Shown: positions 40,560 through 48,351 of the stretch, in pieces
Position numbering within the stretch: the first letter of the stretch is position 1
Layout of the letters: each line of letters opens with the position of its first letter
Assembly (NCBI RefSeq): GCF_037572415.1
Contig: NZ_JBBHLB010000005.1
Span: forward strand, 62,001 to 126,000
Length of the DNA: 64,000 nucleotides
Direction: 5' to 3'
From: Flavonifractor porci
GTDB lineage: Bacteria; Bacillota; Clostridia; Oscillospirales; Oscillospiraceae
Program-made: the position numbers and the translations under genes
The notes under the pieces: model-generated
The model's database searches: none
What the model was told of the DNA's origin: nothing
The model's input: the letters and a program-made list of their open reading frames with translations, nothing else

Positions 40560-41291
40560 TCACCGGACCAGGGAAAAATCGGTAAAGATCCACTTCTCAC
40601 CCACTTTTTCGTAGGGGAAGTCAAAGGTCAGGGTATCCACCACCGCGCCGTCCTGTGTCGGGTCCAGCACCTCCACCGTCACCCGAACAGTACAGCGATT
40701 GGGATCTCCGTCCCGCAGGACCTGAGCGGTCTCGGCGCCCCGGGTGATATCGGTACCCCGGCCTCCGTCCTGCACATAGAGCACACCGTCAATGTCCACA
40801 TACTGGGTGCCGTCATAAGGCAGCAGCTTTTCCACCAGATCATCGGAAAACAGGCTCTTGAGGTAACCCCGCAGGGTGATGGTACTGTCAATGCCGGGAT
40901 AATCCACCCGATAATAAGTGACGCCGTCCACCGCCCGACCGTCCGTCTCGTCAAAAGGCAGAGGCTCCACCTGGAACCACCAGAACGCCTCCACCGCCGC
41001 CCGATAGGCCGACAGCACCTCCTCGTCGTTAGGGCCATCATAAACGATGGGGGTGGGAGAAGGCTCCACGGAGGGCTCCGGCGTGGCTGTTGGCTCCGGC
41101 GTAGCTGTGGGTCGAGCCGTCGGCGTAGGAGAAGGCTTCGGGGTGGAGGTTGGCACCGCGCTCTGCTCCACCTCCGGCGTTGGGGAAGCGCTGGGCAGCA
41201 CGGTGGACACCGCCTCGGTATCCCGACAGGAACCGGTGCAGCCGCCCAGCAGCAACAGCACTGCAAGCAGCGGGATCAGCCTTTTCAACAC
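40560..41291 (-). CDS. lipoprotein with Pro/Thr linker, function unknown
   Basis: A 243-residue lipoprotein. The signal peptide ends in the lipobox LLGGC (Cys18), followed by a Ser/Thr/Pro/Glu-rich flexible linker at about 30-85 with repeated TPTA or TPEP units, then a globular domain at about 86-243 of unrecognised family (EEVLSAYRAAVEAFWWFQVEP, ending VGEKWIFTDFSLVR). The last motif is common in NTF2-like or lipoprotein beta domains. It lies upstream of spoIIA on the same strand, where B. subtilis has dacF, but it is not a D,D-carboxypeptidase. Confidence 0.8.
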   Translation of the reverse strand: MLKRLIPLLAVLLLLGGCTGSCRDTEAVSTVLPSASPTPEVEQSAVPTSTPKPSPTPTARPTATPEPTATPEPSVEPSPTPIVYDGPNDEEVLSAYRAAVEAFWWFQVEPLPFDETDGRAVDGVTYYRVDYPGIDSTITLRGYLKSLFSDDLVEKLLPYDGTQYVDIDGVLYVQDGGRGTDITRGAETAQVLRDGDPNRCTVRVTVEVLDPTQDGAVVDTLTFDFPYEKVGEKWIFTDFSLVR

Positions 41292-41410
41292 TCTAACCTC
41301 CTTTCCACGGCCTCCGTCAAACCAGGCCCCAGGATATGATGCTACATTTTATCCGATTCTGCCCGGGAGCACAACCACAGTTGTGTAACAAAGTATGACA
41401 ATACGGGCAC

Positions 41411-41447
41411 AGAAACGCCGCCATTCGCGTCCGATGGCGGCGTTTCT
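41411..41447 (-). terminator. valS terminator hairpin
   Basis: A perfect 14-bp stem (AGAAACGCCGCCAT and its complement) with a nine-base loop, starting 19 bases beyond the valS stop. The T tract is weak. Confidence 0.7.
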
Positions 41448-41466
41448 CTGTTTTTCGTGAATTTTA

Positions 41467-44100
41467 TTAGCCCAGTGTGGCAGCGGATTCTTCCAGCTTC
41501 ACCAGCAGAGCCTTCAGTTTGTCGGCCCGCTCCCGCTCGGCCTCCACCACCTGGGCGGGGGCCTTGTTCACAAAGCCGGGGTTATTCAGCTTGGTCTCCA
41601 GCTTGTCCAGTTCCTTGCGGTTCTTGTCCACTTCCTTCTGGATGCGGGCCCGCTCCTTGTCCAGGTCCACCAGTTCGGCCAGGGGCAGGTACAGTCGGGC
41701 AGCATGGGTAGCGATGGTCACCATGCCCTGAGCATCCACCGTATCGGTAGCCGCCACCACCTTCACGTCGCTGGCGTAGGCCAGACGCTTCAGGAAGGGG
41801 ATACCTTGGTGGAACACTGCCTGCTCCAGAGTGGAGACGGTGAGCTGCGCCTTTTTGGAGGGGGGCACATTCATCTCGGCCCTTCTGGCCCGGATGGCCC
41901 GGATGGCGTCCATGATGAGTTCCATGGCCTTCTCCTCCTCGGGGAAGTCCAGGTTGGCGTGGTGTTCCGGCCACTGCTGGAGCATGAGGTAGTCACCCTG
42001 ATGGGGCAGCGCCTGCCAGATCTCCTCGGTGATGAAGGGCATGAAGGGGTGGAGCAGCTTGAGGATCTGGGTGAGCACATAGCACAGCACCTGCTGAGCA
42101 CGGATCTTGCTGTCCTCGTCGTCGCCCTGGAGGCGGGTCTTGGTCAGCTCGATATACCAGTCACAGTAGGAATCCCAGATAAAGTCGTACACCTTCTGGG
42201 CTGCCACGCCCAGCTCGTAACGCTCCATATTCTCGGTGATCTCGGGAATGACGCTGTTGAGCTTGGACAGGATCCACTTGTCCTCCAGCTCCAGCTTGTC
42301 GGGCAGCTGGCACTGGTCGATGGTCAGGTTCATCATCAGGAAGCGGGAGGCATTCCAGATCTTGTTGGCGAAGTTCCGCATGGCCTCACACCGCTCGGTG
42401 TAGAAACGCATATCGTTTCCGGGCGAGTTGCCGGTCACCAGGTTGAAGCGCAGAGCGTCGGCGCCGTACTGGTTAGCCATCTCCAGGGGATCGATGCCGT
42501 TGCCCAGGGACTTGGACATCTTGCGGCCCTTATCGTCCCGCACCAGGCCGTGGATGAACACGGTGTGGAAGGGGGGGCGTTTGGTATGCTCACAGCCGGA
42601 GAAGATCATGCGGGCCACCCAGAAGAAGATGATGTCGTAACCGGTGACCAGCACATCGGTGGGATAGAAATACTTCAGATCCTCGGTCTCCTGGGGCCAG
42701 CCCAGAGTGGAGAAGGGCCACAGGGCGGAGGAGAACCAGGTATCCAGCACGTCCTCCTCCTGCTTGATGTGCTTGGAGTGACAGTGCTCGCACTCGGTGG
42801 GATCGTCCTCGGAGACGGTGATGTGGCCGCACTCTTCGCAGGTCCAGGCGGGGATCTGGTGGCCCCACCACAGCTGACGGGAGATACACCAGTCGTGGAC
42901 GTTCTCCATCCAGTTGGTGTAGATCTTGGAGAAGCGGTCGGGAACAAACTTGACCTCGCCCTCATTGACCACCCGCAGGGCCTCCTCGGCCAAGGGCTTC
43001 ATCTTCACAAACCACTGAGCGGAGATCAGGGGCTCCACGTCGTTGTGGCAGCGGTAGCAGGTGCCCACGTTGTGCTGGTGAGGCTCCACCTTCACCAGCC
43101 AGCCGCCGGCCTCCAGATCAGCCACAATGGCCTTCCGGGCCTCGTAGCGGTCCATGCCGGAGTAGCGGCCGTAGCCCTCCACCACCTTGCCGTTGTCGTC
43201 CAGCACACGAATGGTCTCCAGGTTCTGCCGCAGACCCACCTCAAAGTCGTTGGGGTCGTGGGCGGGGGTCATCTTCACGCAGCCGGTACCGAACTCCATG
43301 TCCACGTAGTCGTCGGCCACGATGGGCATCTCCCGGCCCACCAGGGGCAGGATGCACTTCTTGCCCACAATGTCCTTATACCGCTCGTCGTTGGGGTTGA
43401 CGGCCACGCCGGTGTCGCCCAGCATGGTCTCAGGCCGGGTGGTGGCCACGATGACATAGCGTCCCTCCTCCCCCTGGATGGGGTAGCGGATGTGCCAGAA
43501 GGAGCCGGGCTTGTCCTGGTACTCCACCTCGGCGTCAGACAGGGCGGTAACACAGTTTGGGCACCAGTTGATAATGCGGGAACCCTTATAGATCAGGCCC
43601 TTCTTGTACAGGGAGACAAACACATGGCGGACAGCCTTGCTGAGGCCCTCGTCCATGGTAAACCGGGCGCGGGACCAGTCGCAGGAAGCGCCCAGCTTCT
43701 TCTGCTGCTCCACAATGCGGTTGCCGTACTTGTGCTTCCAGTCCCACACCCGCTCCAGGAATTTCTCCCGGCCCAGGTCGTAGCGGGACAGGCCCTCGTT
43801 CTTGCGCAGCTCCTCCTCCACCTTGATTTGGGTGGCGATGCCGGCGTGGTCGGTACCGGGCACCCACAGGGCGGCGTAGCCCTGCATCCGCTTGAAGCGG
43901 ATCAGGATGTCCTGGAGGGTGGAGTCCATGGCGTGGCCCATGTGGAGCTGGCCGGTGACGTTGGGGGGCGGCATAACGATGGTGAAGGGCTTCTTGTCGG
44001 GATCACGGTGGCCCTCAAAGCAGCCGTTTTTCTCCCACATCTCATAGACGCGGCCCTCCACCTCCTGGGGTTCATAGACCTTGGGAAGTTCTTTCTTCAT
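41467..44100 (-). CDS. valS: valyl-tRNA synthetase
   Basis: Class I synthetase that charges tRNA-Val, 877 residues. The HIGH-type motif reads PPNVTGQLHMGHAMD near residue 45, the editing domain is present, and KMSKSLGNG lies near residue 523. A zinc-finger-like CEECGH and CEHCHSKH pair is inserted near 415-430. The anticodon domain and the C-terminal ValS coiled coil (DKERARIQKEVDKNRKELDK) complete it. The leader carries a T-box with a probable GUC (Val) specifier, so expression should rise when tRNA-Val is uncharged. Confidence 0.98.
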   Translation of the reverse strand: MKKELPKVYEPQEVEGRVYEMWEKNGCFEGHRDPDKKPFTIVMPPPNVTGQLHMGHAMDSTLQDILIRFKRMQGYAALWVPGTDHAGIATQIKVEEELRKNEGLSRYDLGREKFLERVWDWKHKYGNRIVEQQKKLGASCDWSRARFTMDEGLSKAVRHVFVSLYKKGLIYKGSRIINWCPNCVTALSDAEVEYQDKPGSFWHIRYPIQGEEGRYVIVATTRPETMLGDTGVAVNPNDERYKDIVGKKCILPLVGREMPIVADDYVDMEFGTGCVKMTPAHDPNDFEVGLRQNLETIRVLDDNGKVVEGYGRYSGMDRYEARKAIVADLEAGGWLVKVEPHQHNVGTCYRCHNDVEPLISAQWFVKMKPLAEEALRVVNEGEVKFVPDRFSKIYTNWMENVHDWCISRQLWWGHQIPAWTCEECGHITVSEDDPTECEHCHSKHIKQEEDVLDTWFSSALWPFSTLGWPQETEDLKYFYPTDVLVTGYDIIFFWVARMIFSGCEHTKRPPFHTVFIHGLVRDDKGRKMSKSLGNGIDPLEMANQYGADALRFNLVTGNSPGNDMRFYTERCEAMRNFANKIWNASRFLMMNLTIDQCQLPDKLELEDKWILSKLNSVIPEITENMERYELGVAAQKVYDFIWDSYCDWYIELTKTRLQGDDEDSKIRAQQVLCYVLTQILKLLHPFMPFITEEIWQALPHQGDYLMLQQWPEHHANLDFPEEEKAMELIMDAIRAIRARRAEMNVPPSKKAQLTVSTLEQAVFHQGIPFLKRLAYASDVKVVAATDTVDAQGMVTIATHAARLYLPLAELVDLDKERARIQKEVDKNRKELDKLETKLNNPGFVNKAPAQVVEAERERADKLKALLVKLEESAATLG

Positions 44101-44122
44101 TTGTTACACTCCTTTTCGGGGC

Positions 44123-44356
44123 AAAAAAGGTTCGCCCCAAGCCTTTGCTCAGGGCGAACCTGTCAGTCCGCGGTACCACCTGAATTTCCCTTGCGGGACA
44201 CTCATTGCCTCTGTAACGGGAGGATTCCGCCGCCCCCTACTGTGCTTCAGGGGCAGAGCTCTGGGACGACCTTCCCCCCACCGCCGGAGAGCCTTGCACC
44301 AAACCGGCTCCTCTCTGCACCTTTCGCGGGGGTACTCCTTCCCATCTTCGCCTTTG
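44123..44356 (-). promoter_or_regulatory. T-box riboswitch of valS
   Basis: The minus-strand leader has a stem I with an AGTA-type loop element, the specifier stretch GAAGGTCG followed by TCCCA, the antiterminator bulge AGGTGGTACCGCG (44169-44181), and a terminator stem GGTTCGCCC...GGGCGAACC with TTTTTT (44123-44160). GTC at 44268-44270 is the likely specifier, a valine codon matching the gene. The specifier position is inferred by pairing around it. Confidence 0.9.
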
Positions 44357-44362
44357 GGACAT

Positions 44363-44391
44363 AGTATATGCACTTTTCAGGGCGTTGTCAA
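44363..44391 (-). promoter_or_regulatory. sigma-A promoter of the valS T-box transcript
   Basis: Minus strand: -35 TTGACA (44386-44391), 17-base spacer, -10 TATACT (44363-44368). The match is near consensus. Confidence 0.88.
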
Positions 44392-44404
44392 GGGGGCACG
44401 CCAT

Positions 44405-44427
44405 GTAGGGGCGCGCATTGCGCGCCC
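44405..44427. repeat. REP-like GTAGGGGC hairpin
   Basis: GTAG is followed by an 8-bp stem GGGCGCGC/GCGCGCCC with an ATT loop. It shares the edge sequence with the pair at 38921-38990 and lies in the gap between pyrB and the valS promoter. Confidence 0.55.
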
Positions 44428-44433
44428 GGCCGC

Positions 44434-45492
44434 TTATCGCAGTTCCTTATCGCAGTAAGCGCAGCAGTCCACGCCGCCGTTCTGCTTCACCAGAGGGGGC
44501 AGATAATGCTCGGTCTGGGTGATGCAGTTGGGGTTGGAGCATACCGGCTTGGTGCCGATCTCTACCGTGCCGGGACTCATGCGGTCCTGATTGGCCAGGT
44601 CAGTGAGCAGGGCCATACGAGCAAACATACCATAACGGGCCTGCTCAAAGTAGACCGCCCGGGGATCGTCGTCCACATCGATGGCGATCTCATCCACACG
44701 GGGCAGGGGGTGCATCACCAGCAGATCCTTTCGGGCCCGATCCAGCTTCCGGCGGGTGAGGACATAAATGCCCTTACAGCGCTCGTACTCAAGGGGGTCC
44801 ACAAAGCGCTCCCGCTGGATGCGGGTCATATAGAGCACGTCCAGCTGGGGAATGACGGCCTCCAGGCCGGTGACCTCGGTAAACCACATATCATTCTCCC
44901 GCATGAAGGCCCGCATATATTCGGGCACTGCCAGCTCACGGGGCGCAATGAGGAAGAACTTGATGCCCTTGAACTTGGCCAGCGCTTTGATGAGGGAATG
45001 AACGGTACGGCCGTTCTTCAGGTCGCCGCACAGACCCACGGACAGGCCGTCCACACCGCCCCGCAGCCGGGTGATGGTGGTCAGGTCGGCGGTGGTCTGG
45101 GTCGGGTGCATATGGCCACCGTCGCCGGCGTTGATCACCGGCACATCGGAATAGAGAGAAGCAGCCTTGGCAGCGCCCTCCTTGGGGTTGCGCATCACCA
45201 CCACGTCGGCGTAGCCGGACACCATTTTAATGGTATCCTTCAGGGTCTCACCTTTAGCGGTAGAGGTGGATTTGGGATCAGCAAAGCCAAACACCGTACC
45301 GCCTACCCGCAGCATGGCGGTCTGGAAAGAAAAGTTGGTGCGGGTAGAGGGTTCATAGAACAGGCTGGCCATCACCCGCCCCCGGCAGGCGTCCATAAAA
45401 TCGGCGGGGTGGTCCATAATATCACTGCACCGCTGGTACAGGGAATCCCACTCCGCCCTTGACAGGTCTCCAAAGTCGATCAAATGCCGCAT
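44434..45492 (-). CDS. pyrB: aspartate carbamoyltransferase with C-terminal PyrI-like zinc segment
   Basis: Catalyses carbamoyl phosphate plus aspartate to carbamoyl aspartate, the first committed step of pyrimidine synthesis. It has 352 residues. The carbamoyl-phosphate motif STRT is at 49-52, the aspartate-domain motif MHPLPRVDEI near 260, and DLKNGRTVHSL near 155. The last about 40 residues are extra: Cys318-x4-Cys323 and Cys344-x2-Cys347, with the CITQTEHY pattern of the zinc domain of the regulatory chain PyrI. The enzyme appears to be a PyrB with a fused PyrI-type zinc tail but no allosteric nucleotide domain. It stands alone, without the other pyr genes. Confidence 0.93.
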   Translation of the reverse strand: MRHLIDFGDLSRAEWDSLYQRCSDIMDHPADFMDACRGRVMASLFYEPSTRTNFSFQTAMLRVGGTVFGFADPKSTSTAKGETLKDTIKMVSGYADVVVMRNPKEGAAKAASLYSDVPVINAGDGGHMHPTQTTADLTTITRLRGGVDGLSVGLCGDLKNGRTVHSLIKALAKFKGIKFFLIAPRELAVPEYMRAFMRENDMWFTEVTGLEAVIPQLDVLYMTRIQRERFVDPLEYERCKGIYVLTRRKLDRARKDLLVMHPLPRVDEIAIDVDDDPRAVYFEQARYGMFARMALLTDLANQDRMSPGTVEIGTKPVCSNPNCITQTEHYLPPLVKQNGGVDCCAYCDKELR

Positions 45493-45693
45493 GACGCTTC
45501 ATTTCCCCTTTTGAATTTTTTCTATCGTATCATATTTCCCCCTGTTCCGGCAAGAGCAGAATGGACAAATTTCCTGCTTTTTTCCCACTTCTCCTTGACG
45601 TCCGCGCCGTTCACTCTGTCCGACCGTATACAAAGACTGACAGGTATCCTTCGCTCCGGTTGTGTCCACACTAAAACCAAAGGAGGCGGGACC

Positions 45694-46236
45694 ATGTCAC
45701 TGTTTTGGATCTTTCTGATCTACAGCTTTTTGGGCTTTCTGATCGAGGTTATTTATGCCCGTACGAACGGTGAATCCAAGCTGGATCGGAAGTGTCGGTT
45801 ACTGCTGCCCATCTGTCCAGTTTACGGGCTGGGCGCTCTGGGAATCCAACTCCTGCCGGAGAACGTGCGGGCCCAGCCCCTGCTGCTCTTCCCCGCCGCT
45901 GTGCTGGTCTGTACAGGAGCGGAACTGCTGGCAGGCGTTTTTTATGAGAAGGTCTTTCTGGTTTCCTTCTGGGACTATTCCCACCTCCCACTCCATCTGG
46001 GACGGCACGTCTGCCTTCGGTTTTCTCTGTACTGGGGCGCATTGACTCTGGCTCTCTATTATTTGCTCCATCCGGCGGTCTCCTGGTTGGCCGCCGCCAT
46101 TCCACCCTGGGCCATCCCGCCTGCTGCGGCACTGCTGTGCATGGATACGGTGCTGACCGCCCTTCTGCTGCGCCGCACCCGGGATACCGGCGTTCTGCGC
46201 TGGTATGTCCGCCTGTTCCGGCGGAGAACCGCATAA
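45694..46236 (+). CDS. CmpB-type putative ABC-transporter membrane protein (PF06541-like)
   Basis: A 180-residue protein with about five helices, ATG at 45694 behind AAAGGAGG. It has the family features FLIYSFLGFLIEVIYA at the N-terminus and FWDYSHLPLHLGRHVCLRFS with a conserved aromatic-Asp-Tyr-Ser in the middle. The family is annotated as a putative ABC transporter permease, but no ATPase gene is adjacent and its function is not established. A terminator hairpin follows. Confidence 0.8.
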   Translation: MSLFWIFLIYSFLGFLIEVIYARTNGESKLDRKCRLLLPICPVYGLGALGIQLLPENVRAQPLLLFPAAVLVCTGAELLAGVFYEKVFLVSFWDYSHLPLHLGRHVCLRFSLYWGALTLALYYLLHPAVSWLAAAIPPWAIPPAAALLCMDTVLTALLLRRTRDTGVLRWYVRLFRRRTA

Positions 46237-46239
46237 AAG

Positions 46240-46273
46240 GCCCCCCTTCAGGTATCAAAACCTGAAAGGGGGC
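46240..46273. terminator. bidirectional hairpin
   Basis: A stem GCCCCCCTTCAGG/CCTGAAAGGGGGC, with one mismatch, lies between two converging genes. Confidence 0.75.
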
Positions 46274-46278
46274 GTCCG

Positions 46279-46491
46279 TCATGCCCGCTTTAGTTCATTC
46301 AGGGTCTCGTCGATCTTCTTCTGGGATACGTAGGCCTGGGCAACCGAGAGGATCTGCTCCAGTGTGATAGAGCGGGCGGCCCCCAGGATGGGATGCTTGA
46401 AGAGCATGGGAAACCTGCGCTGAAGCACCGCCCGGCTGCCCGGATGGTCCAGCAGTTCCCCCACTGTGATCTGATTGCGTTTGAGTTCCAT
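46279..46491 (-). CDS. small conserved protein of unknown function
   Basis: A 70-residue protein from the ATG at 46489-46491 (GGAGGTG upstream). The segment after the start (LKRNQITVGELLDHPGSRAV) is followed by a helical repeat-like region (SITLEQILSVAQAYVSQKKI). It has no membrane or catalytic features. Similar short helical domains occur at the ends of some clostridial enzymes, but here it is free-standing. It diverges from the carbonic-anhydrase-like gene. Confidence 0.75.
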   Translation of the reverse strand: MELKRNQITVGELLDHPGSRAVLQRRFPMLFKHPILGAARSITLEQILSVAQAYVSQKKIDETLNELKRA

Positions 46492-46607
46492 GCACTCACC
46501 TCCACCCCAGTCTATGCGCCTGTTGGTCAGATTTGACTTGCGGCCTGGTGTGAGGCAAGCTATAATGATGTCCATATCATATATCCGGATAAGGAGGCCC
46601 CATTTTT

Positions 46608-47138
46608 ATGATCCATTCTCTGGATAACAATGTTCCCCAGCTTCACCCGACGGTCAGGATCGCCGCCAATGCCACCCTGGTGGGTAAGGTATCCGTCGGT
46701 CCCGCCGCCAGCATCTGGTATGGCGCAGTCCTGCGGGGAGACGAGTGTTCCATCCACCTGGGCGCAGGCTCCAATGTACAGGATCAGGCGGTGATTCACG
46801 GCGAACCCGACTTCCCCACCGTGATCGGACAGGACGTAACTGTAGGCCACGGAGCCATTCTCCATGGGTGCAGGATCGAGGACGGCTGTCTCATCGGCAT
46901 GGGGGCCATCCTGCTCAACGGATGCGTGATCGGCGCCGGCAGTCTGGTAGCCGCCGGGGCGCTGGTCACCCAAAACACGGTGATCCCGCCGGGCAGCCTG
47001 GTAATGGGTTCCCCTGCTAAAGTGGTCCGACCTCTGCGCCCGGATGAACAGGAATCCCTCCCTCACTCCGCTCAGCTCTATCGGGAGCTGGCCGCAGCCC
47101 AGCTCCCCGCCGCGGTCAGTCAGGAGGCATTTACATGA
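46608..47138 (+). CDS. gamma-carbonic anhydrase-like left-handed beta-helix protein
   Basis: A 176-residue hexapeptide-repeat protein of the YrdA/CaiE/gamma-CA class. The repeats run from about 17 to 140. The metal histidines are visible as the single His in VIHGEP and the pair in VGHGAILHGC. The family includes real carbonic anhydrases and proteins of unknown enzymatic role, so the activity is unproven. The ATG at 46608 lies behind AAGGAGG, and it overlaps the following membrane protein by ATGA, which implies a two-gene operon. Confidence 0.9.
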   Translation: MIHSLDNNVPQLHPTVRIAANATLVGKVSVGPAASIWYGAVLRGDECSIHLGAGSNVQDQAVIHGEPDFPTVIGQDVTVGHGAILHGCRIEDGCLIGMGAILLNGCVIGAGSLVAAGALVTQNTVIPPGSLVMGSPAKVVRPLRPDEQESLPHSAQLYRELAAAQLPAAVSQEAFT

Positions 47139-47992
47139 AAAAAGAACATTATCCCAAGGGGCAGCGCCGGCAGGCGCTGAAAGAACAGGTAAAGGCCAAG
47201 CCCGGACTGACCGCCGTCTATATCATTCTCCGGGCACTGGTCATTGTGGCTATCGTGGCACAGTCCTTCAAGGGCAATTTTGAAAATGTGTTCCTGTGTG
47301 TCCTCACCCTGTTTCTTTTTACGCTGCCCGCCTTCCTGGAGCGTACCATCCGCATCGAGATCCCGGACACCCTGGAAATCATCATCCTGTTATTTATTTT
47401 TGCGGCCGAGATCCTGGGTGAGATCCAGGCCTATTACATCCAGTACCCCTACTGGGATACGATGCTCCATACGCTCAACGGCTTTCTGTGCGCCGCCATC
47501 GGCTTTTCCCTGCTGGACATTCTCAACCGGAATGAAAAACTGAAATTCAGCCTTTCTCCCGTTTATCTGGCCGTGGTGGCCTTTTGTTTCTCCATGACCA
47601 TTGGCGTGCTGTGGGAATTTTTTGAATTTTCCATGGACCAGCTCTTCCTGCTGGATATGCAGAAGGACACCGTGGTCAATTCCATCGGCTCGGTGATGCT
47701 GGACCCCAGCGGCGGCAACACCCCCATTGCCATCAAACACATTACCGACGTCATTGTGGTCACAGCCGATGGCACGCAGCAGTCTCTTGGGCTGGGCGGT
47801 TACCTGGATATCGGTATTATGGATACCATGAAGGATCTGTTCGTTAATTTCATTGGCGCGGTGGTCTTTTCCACCATTGGCTTCCTCTATGTGAAAAACC
47901 GGGGCAAAGGAAAATTTGCGCCTCAGTTTATCCCCACTGTGGTGGATCATGTGGAAATAACGGTCGATCAGGACGGTCCTGCTCAGGATTGA
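47135..47992 (+). CDS. polytopic membrane protein, DUF2238-like
   Basis: A 285-residue protein with about six helices. A central YWDTMLHTLNGFLCAAIGFSLL motif (split) resembles the DUF2238/YjdF class of predicted membrane proteins, and there is a large outside loop at about 170-235. A basic N-terminus precedes helix 1. Translation starts within the stop of the carbonic anhydrase-like gene. A link to bicarbonate or CO2 handling is only suggested by that pairing. Confidence 0.78.
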   Translation: MKKEHYPKGQRRQALKEQVKAKPGLTAVYIILRALVIVAIVAQSFKGNFENVFLCVLTLFLFTLPAFLERTIRIEIPDTLEIIILLFIFAAEILGEIQAYYIQYPYWDTMLHTLNGFLCAAIGFSLLDILNRNEKLKFSLSPVYLAVVAFCFSMTIGVLWEFFEFSMDQLFLLDMQKDTVVNSIGSVMLDPSGGNTPIAIKHITDVIVVTADGTQQSLGLGGYLDIGIMDTMKDLFVNFIGAVVFSTIGFLYVKNRGKGKFAPQFIPTVVDHVEITVDQDGPAQD

Positions 47993-48121
47993 CCTATCCC
48001 CATTCTTCTGTCTTTCCACCCGCTGTCTCCTTTTTTCAAATTTTCTTATAGCAAGCCCGCATAGAGTTCTTCCAACAGGTCCATACTAGGATCGTACCAC
48101 GGTAACAAGGAGGAATTAGCT

Positions 48122-48292
48122 ATGAACCAGACCCCTAACAACAGCATCAAATGCTCTGTCACCAACTGCGCCCACCACTGCGGCGGTCAGAATTACTGCA
48201 CCCTGAATGAGATCAAGGTGGGCTGCTGCGAGCCCAACGCCACCAAGTGCGCCTCTACCGAGTGCGCTTCCTTCCAGCTGGGCCAGCATTAA
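48122..48292 (+). CDS. DUF1540 small Cys-rich protein
   Basis: A 56-residue protein, ATG at 48122 behind AAGGAGG, with nine cysteines in a duplicated pattern (KCSVTNCAHHC, NYCTLNEI, GCCEPNATKC, TECASF). This is the DUF1540 arrangement found mainly in Clostridia, and probably binds metal. The stop TAA ends at 48292, and a strong bidirectional terminator follows. It is an independent gene facing the Rnf operon. The function is unknown. Confidence 0.88.
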   Translation: MNQTPNNSIKCSVTNCAHHCGGQNYCTLNEIKVGCCEPNATKCASTECASFQLGQH

Positions 48293-48305
48293 ACGTCTGA
48301 GCAGC

Positions 48306-48341
48306 AAAAAACAGGACCTGCTTTCGCAGGTCCTGTTTTTT
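48306..48341. terminator. bidirectional terminator between the DUF1540 gene and rnfB
   Basis: A stem AAAAAACAGGACCTGC/GCAGGTCCTGTTTTTT with a four-base loop. The poly-A and poly-T arms make it work in both directions. Confidence 0.9.
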
Positions 48342-48351
48342 GTGTTTGGAA

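Noticed and set aside
41047..41190. Repetitive Gly/Val-rich plus-strand frame
   Set aside because: It is the complement of the Thr/Pro/Glu linker of the lipoprotein gene.
41704..44364. An 886-codon plus-strand frame over valS and its T-box
   Set aside because: It is antisense to valS and crosses a terminator and a structured leader; no motif supports it.
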